A DNA stretch of 18,214 nucleotides from Clostridia bacterium (GCA_017503885.1 JAFVSF010000028.1:1-18214), one strand, 5' to 3'. Shown: positions 1 to 7,865, counted from the first letter of the stretch. Program-made: numbers and translations. Notes: generated by a model not told the origin, from the letters alone.

Positions 1-474
1 CAATTTTAAAAAGTCTTTAGGTCGCATTTTAGAGGGGTGATGAGGAAGTTCTATTCCTGCTCCGTCATGGAGAAGATTTGCAACGAATTGTGAGCAAAAG
101 CGTTTATATTTAAACGTCTTTTTAATTCTTAAAAGACAAAGCCATGCACCTAATACGGCATATTCATATTTATCTATTTCTGCATCGTATTTTTCTATTT
201 CTTTAAGCAAATTTTGGTAAGATTCATCACTTATTTTTAAGCGATACACCTCGCAATAGCAAGAATTTTGCACACGAAGCATATTTTCTCTTATATTTTC
301 GTGAACTAAACCGGCAGGGAATAGTTTAAGCGTTTTTCTTCCAAAAGAATACATGCAGTCAAATTTGTCGTTTAGACAGAGTGCAGAATGTGTAGTTTTA
401 CTTCTCGTAAAAAAACGAACCGTTTTAGAAACGTGCGTTTTTGTAGAAGAAAGAAATAAAAATAGTTCTTTCAT
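1..474 (-). CDS. Permuted papain-like (YiiX/NlpC-P60-type) hydrolase, C-terminus beyond window
   Basis: The gene is open from an ATG at 474 to the window edge, giving 158 residues without a stop. An early His lies in a TTHSAL context (H29), and a later Cys lies in an RFCSQFVANLL context (C127). His before Cys is the order expected of circularly permuted papain-fold amidases and peptidases such as the YiiX and LRAT-like families; this comparison is from family knowledge, not a search. A YSFGRK motif (residues 42-47) and a PSKMRP-DFL stretch near the visible end also recall small Clostridial proteins of that group. No signal peptide or membrane segment is evident, so a cytoplasmic location is likely. 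The start codon overlaps the stop of the SLOG gene as ATGA, so translation is probably coupled. Substrate unknown; the fold assignment is moderate. Confidence 0.7.
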   Translation of the reverse strand, partial: MKELFLFLSSTKTHVSKTVRFFTRSKTTHSALCLNDKFDCMYSFGRKTLKLFPAGLVHENIRENMLRVQNSCYCEVYRLKISDESYQNLLKEIEKYDAEIDKYEYAVLGAWLCLLRIKKTFKYKRFCSQFVANLLHDGAGIELPHHPSKMRPKDFLKL

Positions 475-968
475 AATAGTTCTCCGTAATATTCAACGAG
501 TATATCGTGGTTTTTAGCCCTATTTACAGTGTAGTAAGTTCCACCACGTTTTTCCCCGTTAAAGTATGCGTAAACGAGCGAACAATTATCTATAAGATAA
601 TTATTTCTAAGAAGCATACATCCGTTAAAATATGGTTTTTCTTCTTTTGCAACATAATCTGCACTTTCTAAAAGTTCAAAATAGTCGTATCTATCTTCTT
701 GAGAAAAATATTTTGATTGGTTTTGGCAAGGTATAACGGCACAAACTTTTATCTTTGGAAAATCCTTTTTCAAAAGCAAAAGAGTCTTAAAGCAAGCCAT
801 ATCAAAACCTTGTGCCATACCAGTTAAAAATATAGTGTAACCCTTTTCAATAATTTTTGTAAGGTCGCTTTTAAGTTTTTCTTTATCAAAATCTTCGCCA
901 AGAACCCTATGCCCAGTAACGGCACAGGTTTGGTTTTTAACTAGTGGAGGAAGATTGCTAATAATCAT
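471..968 (-). CDS. SLOG-superfamily nucleotide-binding protein, YpsA/DUF1273-like
   Basis: This 165-residue protein has a Rossmann-like SLOG layout: an N-terminal strand ending in AVTGHR (16-21), a second strand ending in TGMAQGFDMA (49-58), a basic and acidic middle, and a late strand VYAYFNGEKRGGTYYT with a Gly-Gly turn. The TGHR and G-x-A-x-G-x-D motifs are the hallmarks of the YpsA/DUF1273 branch, which is thought to bind nucleotide-derived ligands; Bacillus YpsA has been linked to cell division. The ligand here is unknown. An AGGGG ribosome binding site lies five bases before the ATG. The gene follows pepV by 37 bases with no clear terminator between them, and overlaps the next gene by four bases, so the three are probably cotranscribed. 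Confidence 0.82.
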   Translation of the reverse strand: MIISNLPPLVKNQTCAVTGHRVLGEDFDKEKLKSDLTKIIEKGYTIFLTGMAQGFDMACFKTLLLLKKDFPKIKVCAVIPCQNQSKYFSQEDRYDYFELLESADYVAKEEKPYFNGCMLLRNNYLIDNCSLVYAYFNGEKRGGTYYTVNRAKNHDILVEYYGELL

Positions 969-979
969 AAAAACCCCTG

Positions 980-991
980 TATAAGTCGATT
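980..991 (-). repeat. Dispersed motif AATCGACTTATA, copy 1
   Basis: An exact copy on the minus strand, just after the pepV stop and before the SLOG gene start. See the finding on the dispersed 12-mer. Confidence 0.6.
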
Positions 992-1005
992 TTTAACAGT
1001 TTTTA

Positions 1006-2271
1006 CTATTTTGTAAGCTCATTTATAGCCTTTTTGTACATTACGCATTGAAGTTTTAAATTCTCAATCGTTACGTATTCGTTTGGTTGGTGAATGGTAG
1101 ATTCTTCACCAGGAATTTCCGGACCGAAAGCAGTTCCGTTTTTAAGTGCTCTTGCATAAGTACCACCACCGATTGCCAAAGGCTCTAAATTAGTTCCCAT
1201 AGTTTCGTTGTAGATATTTAAAAGAGTTTTAATCAAAAAGCCCTCTTTGTCGTTATAGAGTGGGAGTTGATGAGAAAGAACGTCATAAGGAGCAATTTCT
1301 TTAAGTTGATCTTTTAACTTTTCTCCGTCGTACGTAGATGGATATCGAATATCAACACATACGTAAATTTTACCGTCTTTTATAGAGATTACGTCTGGAC
1401 TTAAAGTAAGGTAGCCCGTGTCGTCGCAAATTTTAGTTAAACCCAATTTATCTTCAAAAAGATATTCTCTAATTTTAGAATTTACAAGCCCTAAAGACTC
1501 TAGATAGCAAAGCATAGGATGGATTGCGTTTACACCCTTTGATGGGGTTGAGCCGTGAGCAGTTTTACCGTAGGTATAAAGTTTTTCATCAACCATTTTT
1601 ACGCCGTAAATCTCGGCAACACTTTCAACAAACGGTGCTATAGCCTCACATTTATCACAAACTACGTTAATTCTATCGCCACCTAATATGTGTTCGAGGT
1701 CGAGTTCGTTATCAAATTTAAAGCCTACGTGAAGTATACCTTTTTCTGCGTACAATACAGGGAAATCGGCATCTGGCGAAAAACCGAATTCAGGCATTTT
1801 TGCAACCTTGTTATAATGGTCGATACATCTCCAACCAGACTCTTCATTACAGCCGAAAATGAGTTTGATTTTTTTGTTAGGAACGTAGCCCTCGTCTTTT
1901 AAAGCCTTCATACAATAAAGACAAACGATAGCAGGGCCTTTATCGTCCATAGTTCCTCTTCCGTAAATTTTGCCGTCTACTTCTTCGCCAGAAAACGGTG
2001 GATAAATCCAATCTGACTCTTTGCCAACGGGAACTACGTCGAGGTGGGTTAAAATTGCCATTTCTTCGCCCTCGCCCCAAATCGCCTCGCCGATATAGTT
2101 ATCGTAGTTTTTAGTTTCAAAACCAAGCGATTTAGCAAGTTCTAAAGTGTAGATAAGTGCGTCATGCACACCCTTGCCAAAAGGCATATCTTTTGCTGGC
2201 GTATCTTCAACCGATGGTATTTGAATAAGCTCTTTTAAACTTTTTTTGATGTCAGATAAATATTTTTCCAT
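1006..2271 (-). CDS. pepV: M20-family dipeptidase, PepV/Sapep type
   Basis: This cytoplasmic di-zinc aminopeptidase would cleave dipeptides. From the chosen ATG the protein has 421 residues. Visible metal and catalytic motifs are THLDVVPVG (H76, D78), GRGTMDDKGP (about 104-113), CNEESG (E143, E144), SPDADFP (D167), AHGSTPSKGVNA in the lid domain, and TIHQPNE near the end, which supplies the last metal-binding His. Order and spacing fit PepV rather than other M20 peptidases. The frame stays open 13 codons further upstream, but the start at 2271 is preferred because GGAGAG lies four bases before it and MEKYLSDIKKSLKELIQIPS is a typical family N-terminus. It is the first gene of a leftward unit. 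Confidence 0.93.
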   Translation of the reverse strand: MEKYLSDIKKSLKELIQIPSVEDTPAKDMPFGKGVHDALIYTLELAKSLGFETKNYDNYIGEAIWGEGEEMAILTHLDVVPVGKESDWIYPPFSGEEVDGKIYGRGTMDDKGPAIVCLYCMKALKDEGYVPNKKIKLIFGCNEESGWRCIDHYNKVAKMPEFGFSPDADFPVLYAEKGILHVGFKFDNELDLEHILGGDRINVVCDKCEAIAPFVESVAEIYGVKMVDEKLYTYGKTAHGSTPSKGVNAIHPMLCYLESLGLVNSKIREYLFEDKLGLTKICDDTGYLTLSPDVISIKDGKIYVCVDIRYPSTYDGEKLKDQLKEIAPYDVLSHQLPLYNDKEGFLIKTLLNIYNETMGTNLEPLAIGGGTYARALKNGTAFGPEIPGEESTIHQPNEYVTIENLKLQCVMYKKAINELTK

Positions 2272-2308
2272 ATTTCTCTCCGTAAATTTTAAAAAATGTG
2301 TCAAATTC

Positions 2309-2337
2309 ATTATACACTTTTTTTATTTTATGGTAAA
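2309..2337 (-). promoter_or_regulatory. Sigma-A promoter for pepV
   Basis: Read on the minus strand: TTTACC (-35, 2332-2337), a 17-base spacer, and a perfect TATAAT (-10, 2309-2314). The start site would fall near 2302, about 30 bases before the pepV ATG at 2271, which supports the shorter pepV start. Confidence 0.65.
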
Positions 2338-2361
2338 ATAAAATAACAAAGATTTTTAAAA

Positions 2362-2389
2362 TCTTCCAATAATTTTCACAAATGGAAGA
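2362..2389 (+). other. Hairpin in the gltX 5' leader
   Basis: TCTTCCA (2362-2368) pairs perfectly with TGGAAGA (2383-2389) immediately before the AAGGTGAAG ribosome binding site of gltX. It could influence translation. There is no T-box signature and the stem is short, so function is uncertain. Confidence 0.35.
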
Positions 2390-2403
2390 AAAAAGGTGAA
2401 GAA

Positions 2404-3840
2404 ATGTCAAAAGTTAGAACAAGATTTGCTCCTAGCCCAACGGGCTTTATGCACCTCGGAGGATTAAGAACTGCACTTTACGCTTACCTTTATGCTAAAG
2501 CAAACGGTGGCGATTTTATTCTCCGTGTTGAAGATACCGACCAACAACGCTATGTAGAAGGTGCTGTAGAACTTATATACAGTTCACTTTTAGAGTCAGG
2601 TTTAAAGTACGATGAAGGTCCTGATATCGGTGGTAACTACGGCCCTTACACGCAAAGTGAAAGAAAGGCCATCTATGATGAATATGCTAAAAAACTCGTT
2701 GAACTCGGTGGTGCGTATTACTGTTTTTGCTCAAAGGAAAGACTTGAAAGTCTTACCGACGACAAAGGCAACAGAAAATACGACAAGCATTGCTTAAAAC
2801 TTTCTAAAGAAGAAGTTGAAGCAAGAATAAAAGCAGGCGAGCCATACGTTATCCGTCAAAATATTCCTACCGAAGGCGTAAGTTCTTACGAAGATTTAAT
2901 TTACGGCACAATTGAGGTAGATTATAAAGAACTTGAAGACAATATTTTAATTAAGTCTGACGGTATGCCAACTTATAACTTTGCAAACGTTATCGACGAC
3001 CACCTTATGGGCATTACGCACGTTATAAGAGGTACTGAATATCTTTCTTCTACTCCAAAATATAACCTTATGTACGACGCATTTGGTTGGGAAAGACCCG
3101 TTTATATTCATCTTCCTACCATTATGAAAGACGCTACGAGAAAACTTTCAAAGCGTTACGGCGATGCAAACTTTGATGATTTTGTAGCTAAGGGCTATTT
3201 AAAAGAGGCAATTATCAACTACGTTGCTCTTCTTGGCTGGTCACCAAAGGAAAACGTTGAAAAAATGACTTTAGAAGAAATGGTTAAGATGTTCTCGCTT
3301 GACGGAATTTCAAAATCCCCATCAATTTTTGACGAGGTTAAACTCCGTTGGCTTAACGGCGAGTATATTAGGGCCCTTTCTGAAGAAGAATTTTATGAAT
3401 TAGCACTTCCTTTCCTTGAAAAATCAAAGGTAAACGGTCTTTTTGACCTTAAAGCAATTGCAAAACTTCTTCACTCAAGAGTTGAAGTTTTGAGTGAAAT
3501 TCCTGAAAAAATCGATTGGCTTGCAGAATTAACCCAATATGACTTAGCACTTTTCGATAACAAGAAGAATAAAACTAATGCAGACGTTGCACGTGAACTT
3601 TTACCAAAGATAAAAGAAATTCTGGCAAGTGTCGACGAGTTTGTAAACGATAAAATCTTTGCAACTCTTTCTGAAAAGGCAACAGATTTAGGAGTAAAGA
3701 GTGGTGCGATTTTCTGGGTACTTCGTATTGCAATTACAGGTCAGGGCGTAACCCCAGGTGGTGCAACTGAAATCGCATCACTTCTTGGCAAAGAAGAGAC
3801 TTTATCTCGTATCGACAAGACGTTAGAATTTTTAAAATAA
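2404..3840 (+). CDS. gltX: Glutamyl-tRNA synthetase
   Basis: A class I aminoacyl-tRNA synthetase that charges tRNA with glutamate, with the usual length (478 residues). The HIGH-type motif is SPTGFMHLGGLRTALY (H17-G20), and the KMSKS-type motif is KLSKR (247-251). Zinc-site residues are visible in the insertion: YCFC (C107, C109) and KHC (C130). The C-terminal half is the helical anticodon-binding region. An AAGGTGAAG ribosome binding site precedes the ATG at 2404. The sequence does not say by itself whether the enzyme also charges tRNA-Gln. The gene is divergent from pepV and followed by its own terminator, so it is probably a single-gene unit. No T-box leader is present. Confidence 0.97.
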   Translation: MSKVRTRFAPSPTGFMHLGGLRTALYAYLYAKANGGDFILRVEDTDQQRYVEGAVELIYSSLLESGLKYDEGPDIGGNYGPYTQSERKAIYDEYAKKLVELGGAYYCFCSKERLESLTDDKGNRKYDKHCLKLSKEEVEARIKAGEPYVIRQNIPTEGVSSYEDLIYGTIEVDYKELEDNILIKSDGMPTYNFANVIDDHLMGITHVIRGTEYLSSTPKYNLMYDAFGWERPVYIHLPTIMKDATRKLSKRYGDANFDDFVAKGYLKEAIINYVALLGWSPKENVEKMTLEEMVKMFSLDGISKSPSIFDEVKLRWLNGEYIRALSEEEFYELALPFLEKSKVNGLFDLKAIAKLLHSRVEVLSEIPEKIDWLAELTQYDLALFDNKKNKTNADVARELLPKIKEILASVDEFVNDKIFATLSEKATDLGVKSGAIFWVLRIAITGQGVTPGGATEIASLLGKEETLSRIDKTLEFLK

Positions 3841-3846
3841 GCGAAT

Positions 3847-3858
3847 AATCGACTTATA
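3847..3858 (+). repeat. Dispersed motif AATCGACTTATA, copy 2
   Basis: An exact copy on the plus strand, beginning seven bases after the gltX stop codon and before its terminator. Confidence 0.6.
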
Positions 3859-3890
3859 GGCAGACTAAACTGCAAAAATTCAGCAAAAAA

Positions 3891-3920
3891 CGAGGGCAAA
3901 TTTATTTGCCCTCGTATATT
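3891..3920 (+). terminator. gltX terminator
   Basis: CGAGGGCAAAT (3891-3901) is the exact reverse complement of 3904-3914, separated by two bases. Melting of the innermost pairs gives a normal loop. The T-rich stretch TATATTATTTA follows. Confidence 0.75.
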
Positions 3921-3969
3921 ATTTACTAATAAAAATAGGAAAAAATTTTTAAAAAAGTTAATATTTTCC

Positions 3970-3998
3970 TTGACAGAGGTATTTGATAGTGCTATACT
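3970..3998 (+). promoter_or_regulatory. Strong sigma-A promoter of the ABC exporter leader
   Basis: A perfect TTGACA (3970-3975), a 17-base spacer and TATACT (3993-3998, one mismatch). The start site would be near 4005, just ahead of the ribosome binding site of the leader ORF. It is the best promoter seen upstream of the exporter genes. Confidence 0.88.
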
Positions 3999-4022
3999 AA
4001 AGAAAAAAAGGAGGTAAAAGAA

Positions 4023-4097
4023 ATGTTAATAGTAGCTTTGTCGAACTCAAATAACTTAAAAAAACACGCACACGCCTCCGAGGATTTAAAAGTATAA
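4023..4097 (+). CDS. 24-codon leader peptide upstream of the ABC exporter
   Basis: The peptide reads MLIVALSNSNNLKKHAHASEDLKV and stops at TAA (4095-4097). An excellent ribosome binding site (AAGGAGGT, 4008-4015) lies seven bases before the ATG, and a near-consensus promoter lies about 25 bases upstream of the first codon. Codons 6-12 contain a segment complementary to the 5' arm of the terminator that follows the ORF. I infer that the ORF is translated for regulation rather than for its product: a ribosome's position on it would decide whether terminator or antiterminator forms. The peptide is not rich in a single amino acid, so it does not look like a biosynthetic-operon leader; drug-induced ribosome stalling fits better. 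It could instead be a free small protein, but the pairing argues for attenuation. Confidence 0.7.
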   Translation: MLIVALSNSNNLKKHAHASEDLKV

Positions 4098-4136
4098 CCA
4101 CGCAATTTTTGTGATTAGTTATTTGAGAGCCCCGAC
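4040..4136 (+). promoter_or_regulatory. Candidate ribosome-controlled antiterminator
   Basis: Leader-ORF segment CTCAAATAACT (4046-4056) is the exact reverse complement of AGTTATTTGAG (4117-4127). Four more pairs form after a small internal loop: GTCG (4040-4043) with CGAC (4133-4136). The second partner contains the whole 5' arm of the terminator at 4126-4150, so this fold and that terminator exclude one another. GGAGGT of the ribosome binding site could also pair with GCCTCC at 4074-4079, with one G-U pair. Confidence 0.6.
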
Positions 4137-4154
4137 TGCGTCGGGGCTCTTTTA
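4126..4154 (+). terminator. Attenuator terminator T1
   Basis: AGAGCCCCGAC (4126-4136) and GTCGGGGCTCT (4140-4150) form a perfect GC-rich 11-bp stem with a TGC loop. A run of four T begins at the base of the stem. It lies 29 bases after the leader stop codon. Confidence 0.88.
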
Positions 4155-4190
4155 CGTTTAATTATAGTTTTGATTATTAGCGTAAGTTTT

Positions 4191-4245
4191 AAGGGGCACG
4201 TGTGACTTGCAAGAATTTCTTGCAAGGTAGATGTGCCCCTTTTTT
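4191..4245 (+). terminator. Second terminator T2 in the exporter leader
   Basis: AAGGGGCACGT (4191-4201) pairs with ATGTGCCCCTT (4231-4241), with one G-U pair. An inner stem from CTTGCAAG (4206-4213) and CTTGCAAG (4219-4226) completes the hairpin, and a T run covers 4240-4245. It stands between T1 and the first exporter gene, so full expression requires bypassing both, or a weaker promoter after it. Confidence 0.8.
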
Positions 4246-4329
4246 GACCTGTAGGCAAAATGTATATCAATTATTATAATTGAGTGTATCCTTGGAGGAG
4301 CATAATTTTAAAAAGAAAGGTAAAATACT

Positions 4330-6075
4330 ATGAAAATACTACTTAAAATATTAAAACCTTATAAAAAATTACTAATTATCAATGCAATAACGGATGCTGT
4401 TGCTATGATTACTATGCTTTTTATGCCTTACGTTATGAGTAAAATCGTTGACGAGGGAATTGCATATCAAAATTTTGACACAGTTTTAAAATTTTCTGCA
4501 ATAATGCTAGTTTTCTCATTGGTTTCGCTGGCAGGAACACTAATTGCAAATAAAACAAACGCTAACCTAACAATGGGTTTTTCAGCAGATTTATGCAAGG
4601 CTACCTTTGAAAAAATCAACAGTTTTTCGTATACGCAATATTCAAAAATCGGTCCATCAGGGCTACTTACAAGAGCAACCGAGGACATTTGGAATATGGA
4701 AGGGGCTGCAAGCATGATAGTTTATACCCTAGTTACTATACCTGCTTTGCTCGTGGGCTCTGCAGTTCTCGCTTTTATGGCAGACGCTATACTTGCAACC
4801 GTGTTTATGTTAAGTATTCCCCCCGTAATGTTAATAGTATACTTTTTTATGAAACCGTTGCACGGAATGTGGGAAAAATCTGACAAATACGTAGACGAAC
4901 AAAATAAAATAGTTCGAGAAAGATTGTCTGGGCTTAGAGTTGTAAGAGCGTTTAACAATGAACCCAAAGAGCACGCAAGAGCAAAGCTTGCAACTGAAGA
5001 GATGTCAAAATATATGATACGTGCAAACGTGAGAAATGGGTTTATCGATCCTATTGCAATGTTGCTTTTAAATTTGGCGACAGTCTGTGTCGTGTGGGTG
5101 GGAGGAAAAAGAGCAAGTTCAGGTCTTTTGACAAACGCAGGCGATATAGTCGCAATAATTCAGTACGTGTCCCTTTTATCAGGTGCACTTATCAACCTTT
5201 CGTGGACGATAGCATGGTTGCCAAGGCTTGGCGTTGCTGTAAAAAGATTAAACGAAATCCACACAATGAAAGAAGAGGACGTTACTGTAGAAAAAACACA
5301 AGAAAACGTACAAAGTATAAGTAATTTTGATATTTCTATAGATGGGTTATCGTTTACTTATCAAGGAGCGAGAGAGCCGTCTTTGAAAAATATAAATATG
5401 CAGATTTTATCTGGCGAAAGAGTTGCTATAATCGGTGGAACAGGAAGTGGAAAAACTACGCTTTCAAGGCTGATTTTAGGTTTTTATAATCCAACTGAGG
5501 GCGAGATTTTTATAGGTGGGAACGCATACTCCGTTTTGAGTAAAAACGACGTTAGAAAAAGGTTTTCCATAGCCCTACAAAAGCCCATGATATTTGAAGG
5601 AACGGTTAGGGAAAACCTAAAAATGGGTAGCCCAACGGCAACGGATGAGGATATTATATCTGCTCTTACAGACTGTCAAATGGTAGATTACGTAAAATCT
5701 TATGAGGACGGACTCGATCATTTTTTAGTAGGAGGAGGGCAAAACGTAAGTGGAGGTCAAAAGCAAAGAATCAATTTGGCAAGAACGGTTATAAGACAAG
5801 CCGACGTATACGTTTTTGACGATAGTTTTTCTGCACTTGACTTTTTAACAGAAAGTATTATTAAGAAAAATCTCCTTTCAAGGCTCAAAGGTAAAACGCA
5901 AATTACCATAACACAAAGGGTTTCTACAGCAATGCACGCAGAGAAAATTTTCGTTATGGATAAAGGCGAAATAACTGCCATTGGCACCCACGAAGAACTT
6001 ATCAAAACCTCAAACATTTATAGAGAAATATGTATTTCTCAACTTGGAAAAGATTCGGTAGGGGGTGCTTTATAA
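4330..6075 (+). CDS. ABC exporter half-transporter with degenerate ATPase site (BmrC/LmrC-like)
   Basis: A 581-residue fusion of an N-terminal six-helix exporter membrane domain (about 1-310) and an ATPase domain. Walker A is GGTGSGKT (369-376), the Q-loop is ALQKPMIFEG, the signature is NVSGGQKQR (472-480), and Walker B ends VFDD. The position of the catalytic glutamate is Asp498, and the switch histidine is Gln529 (ITQRVST). Such losses mark the degenerate-site subunit of heterodimeric type IV exporters, so it should act only with the next gene product. It probably exports drugs or other hydrophobic compounds from the inner leaflet of the membrane; the substrate cannot be read from sequence. 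AAAGG lies nine bases before the ATG. Expression is probably set by the attenuator upstream. Confidence 0.93.
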   Translation: MKILLKILKPYKKLLIINAITDAVAMITMLFMPYVMSKIVDEGIAYQNFDTVLKFSAIMLVFSLVSLAGTLIANKTNANLTMGFSADLCKATFEKINSFSYTQYSKIGPSGLLTRATEDIWNMEGAASMIVYTLVTIPALLVGSAVLAFMADAILATVFMLSIPPVMLIVYFFMKPLHGMWEKSDKYVDEQNKIVRERLSGLRVVRAFNNEPKEHARAKLATEEMSKYMIRANVRNGFIDPIAMLLLNLATVCVVWVGGKRASSGLLTNAGDIVAIIQYVSLLSGALINLSWTIAWLPRLGVAVKRLNEIHTMKEEDVTVEKTQENVQSISNFDISIDGLSFTYQGAREPSLKNINMQILSGERVAIIGGTGSGKTTLSRLILGFYNPTEGEIFIGGNAYSVLSKNDVRKRFSIALQKPMIFEGTVRENLKMGSPTATDEDIISALTDCQMVDYVKSYEDGLDHFLVGGGQNVSGGQKQRINLARTVIRQADVYVFDDSFSALDFLTESIIKKNLLSRLKGKTQITITQRVSTAMHAEKIFVMDKGEITAIGTHEELIKTSNIYREICISQLGKDSVGGAL

Positions 6076-7865
6076 TGAAAGAAAAACAAAGCAAAAAGCG
6101 AGATTACCGAAGTGCTTCAAAGGTAGTAATAAGACTAGTAAAGGACATGAGGGGTATTTCGGGGTGGTTAATTACAGCCCTCTCTATAAGCCTTTTGTCC
6201 GTTATTCTAGCAATGGTTGCACCAAACCTTTTAGGTAGTTTGACCGATAGGGTTTATAACTTAATAAATAAAGGAATACAAATAGATAAATTTGCATTTG
6301 GAAAGGAAGTAGCCTTACTTATTTTAGTGTACGTTGTTTCGGCCATTGCAAGTTTATTGACGGAACTCATAATGAACTACTCGGTTACTAAGCACTTCAC
6401 TTGTAGAATTAGGACTGAAATGAGTGGTAAAATATCTAAAATTCCAGTAAAAACAGTAGATTCTACCCCAAATGGAGAAATAATTTCACGCATGACGCAC
6501 GACGTCTCTATAATGGGTGGCTCTGTGCATAATATTTTCGGCGTTGTTATAAACGGCGTAATTAGATTAGCTGTTATTTTAGTTGTAATATTCTTTGAAA
6601 ACCCAATACTTGCAATGGCAGTCGTCGTTTTTGTGCCGATTTCTATCATGCTTTCGAGCGTTCTAGCCTCACGTAGTGAAAAACATTTTAACGAAAGCCG
6701 TACGGCATCTGGTAAAATTTATTCGTTATGTGAAGAAAATTTGACTGGCTTTGATACGGTTAAGGCGTTTAATTTAGAAAAAAGTCAAAATAAGCGTTAT
6801 CAAGATATTATAGAAGACTACTCTAAAAAAGCAAAAAAAGGCTACGTTGTGTCGGGTATGGTGCAACCGATTGTTGCACTAGTTAATAACTTAGCGTATA
6901 TAGTGATATGTGTTTTGGGTGGATACTTAGCAATAAGTGGCAAGGGCGTAAGTGCAGGAGATTTAGTTGCGTTCGTTATGTATACCAAATTATTTGCAGT
7001 TCCACTCGAATCAATAGCAAGTGGAATGAGTATGCTACAGTCTACTATAGCGTCTGCGAGAAGAGTTTACGACTTTTTAGATGGCGAAGAGATGCAAGAC
7101 AACGAGTTGGAAGAACTAAATAAAAGCCTCTTAGGCGAGGTGGTTTTTGACGACGTATATTTCTCATATGCTCCCGATAAACCACTTATAGAGGGACTTT
7201 CACTTAAAATTAAGGCTGGGCAAAAGGTTGCGATAGTAGGTCCTACGGGTGGAGGAAAGACTACTATAGTAAACTTGTTAATGAGATTTTACGATCCACA
7301 AAAGGGAAAGATTTTAGTTGATGGAAAAGATATTTCTAAAATACATCGAGATAAGGTAAGAGAGTTTTTTGGTATGGTTTTACAAGATACTGTTTTGTTT
7401 TCGGGAACGGTCTTTGAAAATATAGCATACGGAAAACCTACTGCATCAAGGCAGGAGGTTATAGACGCATCTAAAAAGGCACACGTAGATTTATTTATCA
7501 ATGCTCTCTCTAACGACTACGATACAGTTATAAATGAAGACAGTACGAATATAAGTGGTGGGCAAAAACAACTTTTAACTATTGCAAGGGCGTATCTTGC
7601 AGATAGACCGATTCTCATTTTAGACGAGGCGACGAGCAACGTCGATACGAGAACGGAACTTATTTTACAGCAAACTATGGATGAACTTATGAAAGGAAGA
7701 ACGGCTTTCGTTATTGCACACAGACTTTCCACAATTGAAAACGCAGATATCATTTTGGTTGTAGATAATGGTAGAATAGTTGAAACGGGAACGCATAGAG
7801 AACTTTTAGAGGCTAAAGGGCTTTATGCAAAAATACACAGCAGTCAGTACGGAGTAACTGCTTAA
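6075..7865 (+). CDS. ABC exporter half-transporter with intact ATPase site (BmrD/LmrD-like)
   Basis: A partner subunit of 596 residues from the chosen start. The membrane domain spans about 40-340. Walker A is GPTGGGKT (389-396), the signature is NISGGQKQ (S494-Q497), Walker B is ILILDEATSNVD (D517, catalytic E518), and the switch histidine is H549 in IAHRLSTI. All catalytic residues are present, so this subunit together with the signature motif of the preceding subunit forms the active ATP site. The frame is open 15 codons upstream, but the ATG at 6075 is preferred: it overlaps the previous stop as TAATG and follows a GGTAGGGGGTG ribosome binding site. The charged N-terminus KEKQSKKRD fits a cytoplasmic start. 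Confidence 0.94.
   Translation: MKEKQSKKRDYRSASKVVIRLVKDMRGISGWLITALSISLLSVILAMVAPNLLGSLTDRVYNLINKGIQIDKFAFGKEVALLILVYVVSAIASLLTELIMNYSVTKHFTCRIRTEMSGKISKIPVKTVDSTPNGEIISRMTHDVSIMGGSVHNIFGVVINGVIRLAVILVVIFFENPILAMAVVVFVPISIMLSSVLASRSEKHFNESRTASGKIYSLCEENLTGFDTVKAFNLEKSQNKRYQDIIEDYSKKAKKGYVVSGMVQPIVALVNNLAYIVICVLGGYLAISGKGVSAGDLVAFVMYTKLFAVPLESIASGMSMLQSTIASARRVYDFLDGEEMQDNELEELNKSLLGEVVFDDVYFSYAPDKPLIEGLSLKIKAGQKVAIVGPTGGGKTTIVNLLMRFYDPQKGKILVDGKDISKIHRDKVREFFGMVLQDTVLFSGTVFENIAYGKPTASRQEVIDASKKAHVDLFINALSNDYDTVINEDSTNISGGQKQLLTIARAYLADRPILILDEATSNVDTRTELILQQTMDELMKGRTAFVIAHRLSTIENADIILVVDNGRIVETGTHRELLEAKGLYAKIHSSQYGVTA

Noticed and set aside
2272..2310. N-terminal extension of PepV by 13 residues
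   Set aside because: The extension covers the predicted -10 and start site, has no ribosome binding site, and does not resemble the family; the start at 2271 has GGAGAG.
2340..2403. T-box or other riboswitch before gltX
   Set aside because: The leader is too short and lacks T-box conserved elements; only small AT-rich hairpins are present.
4260..4283. A second tiny leader ORF (MYINYYN) just before the exporter gene
   Set aside because: Its ribosome binding site is poor and no pairing with a terminator was found. The GGAGGAG after it has no start codon at a useful distance.
6030..6074. N-terminal extension of the second exporter subunit by 15 residues
   Set aside because: It overlaps the coding end of the first subunit, while the ATG at 6075 overlaps the stop as TAATG and has its own ribosome binding site.
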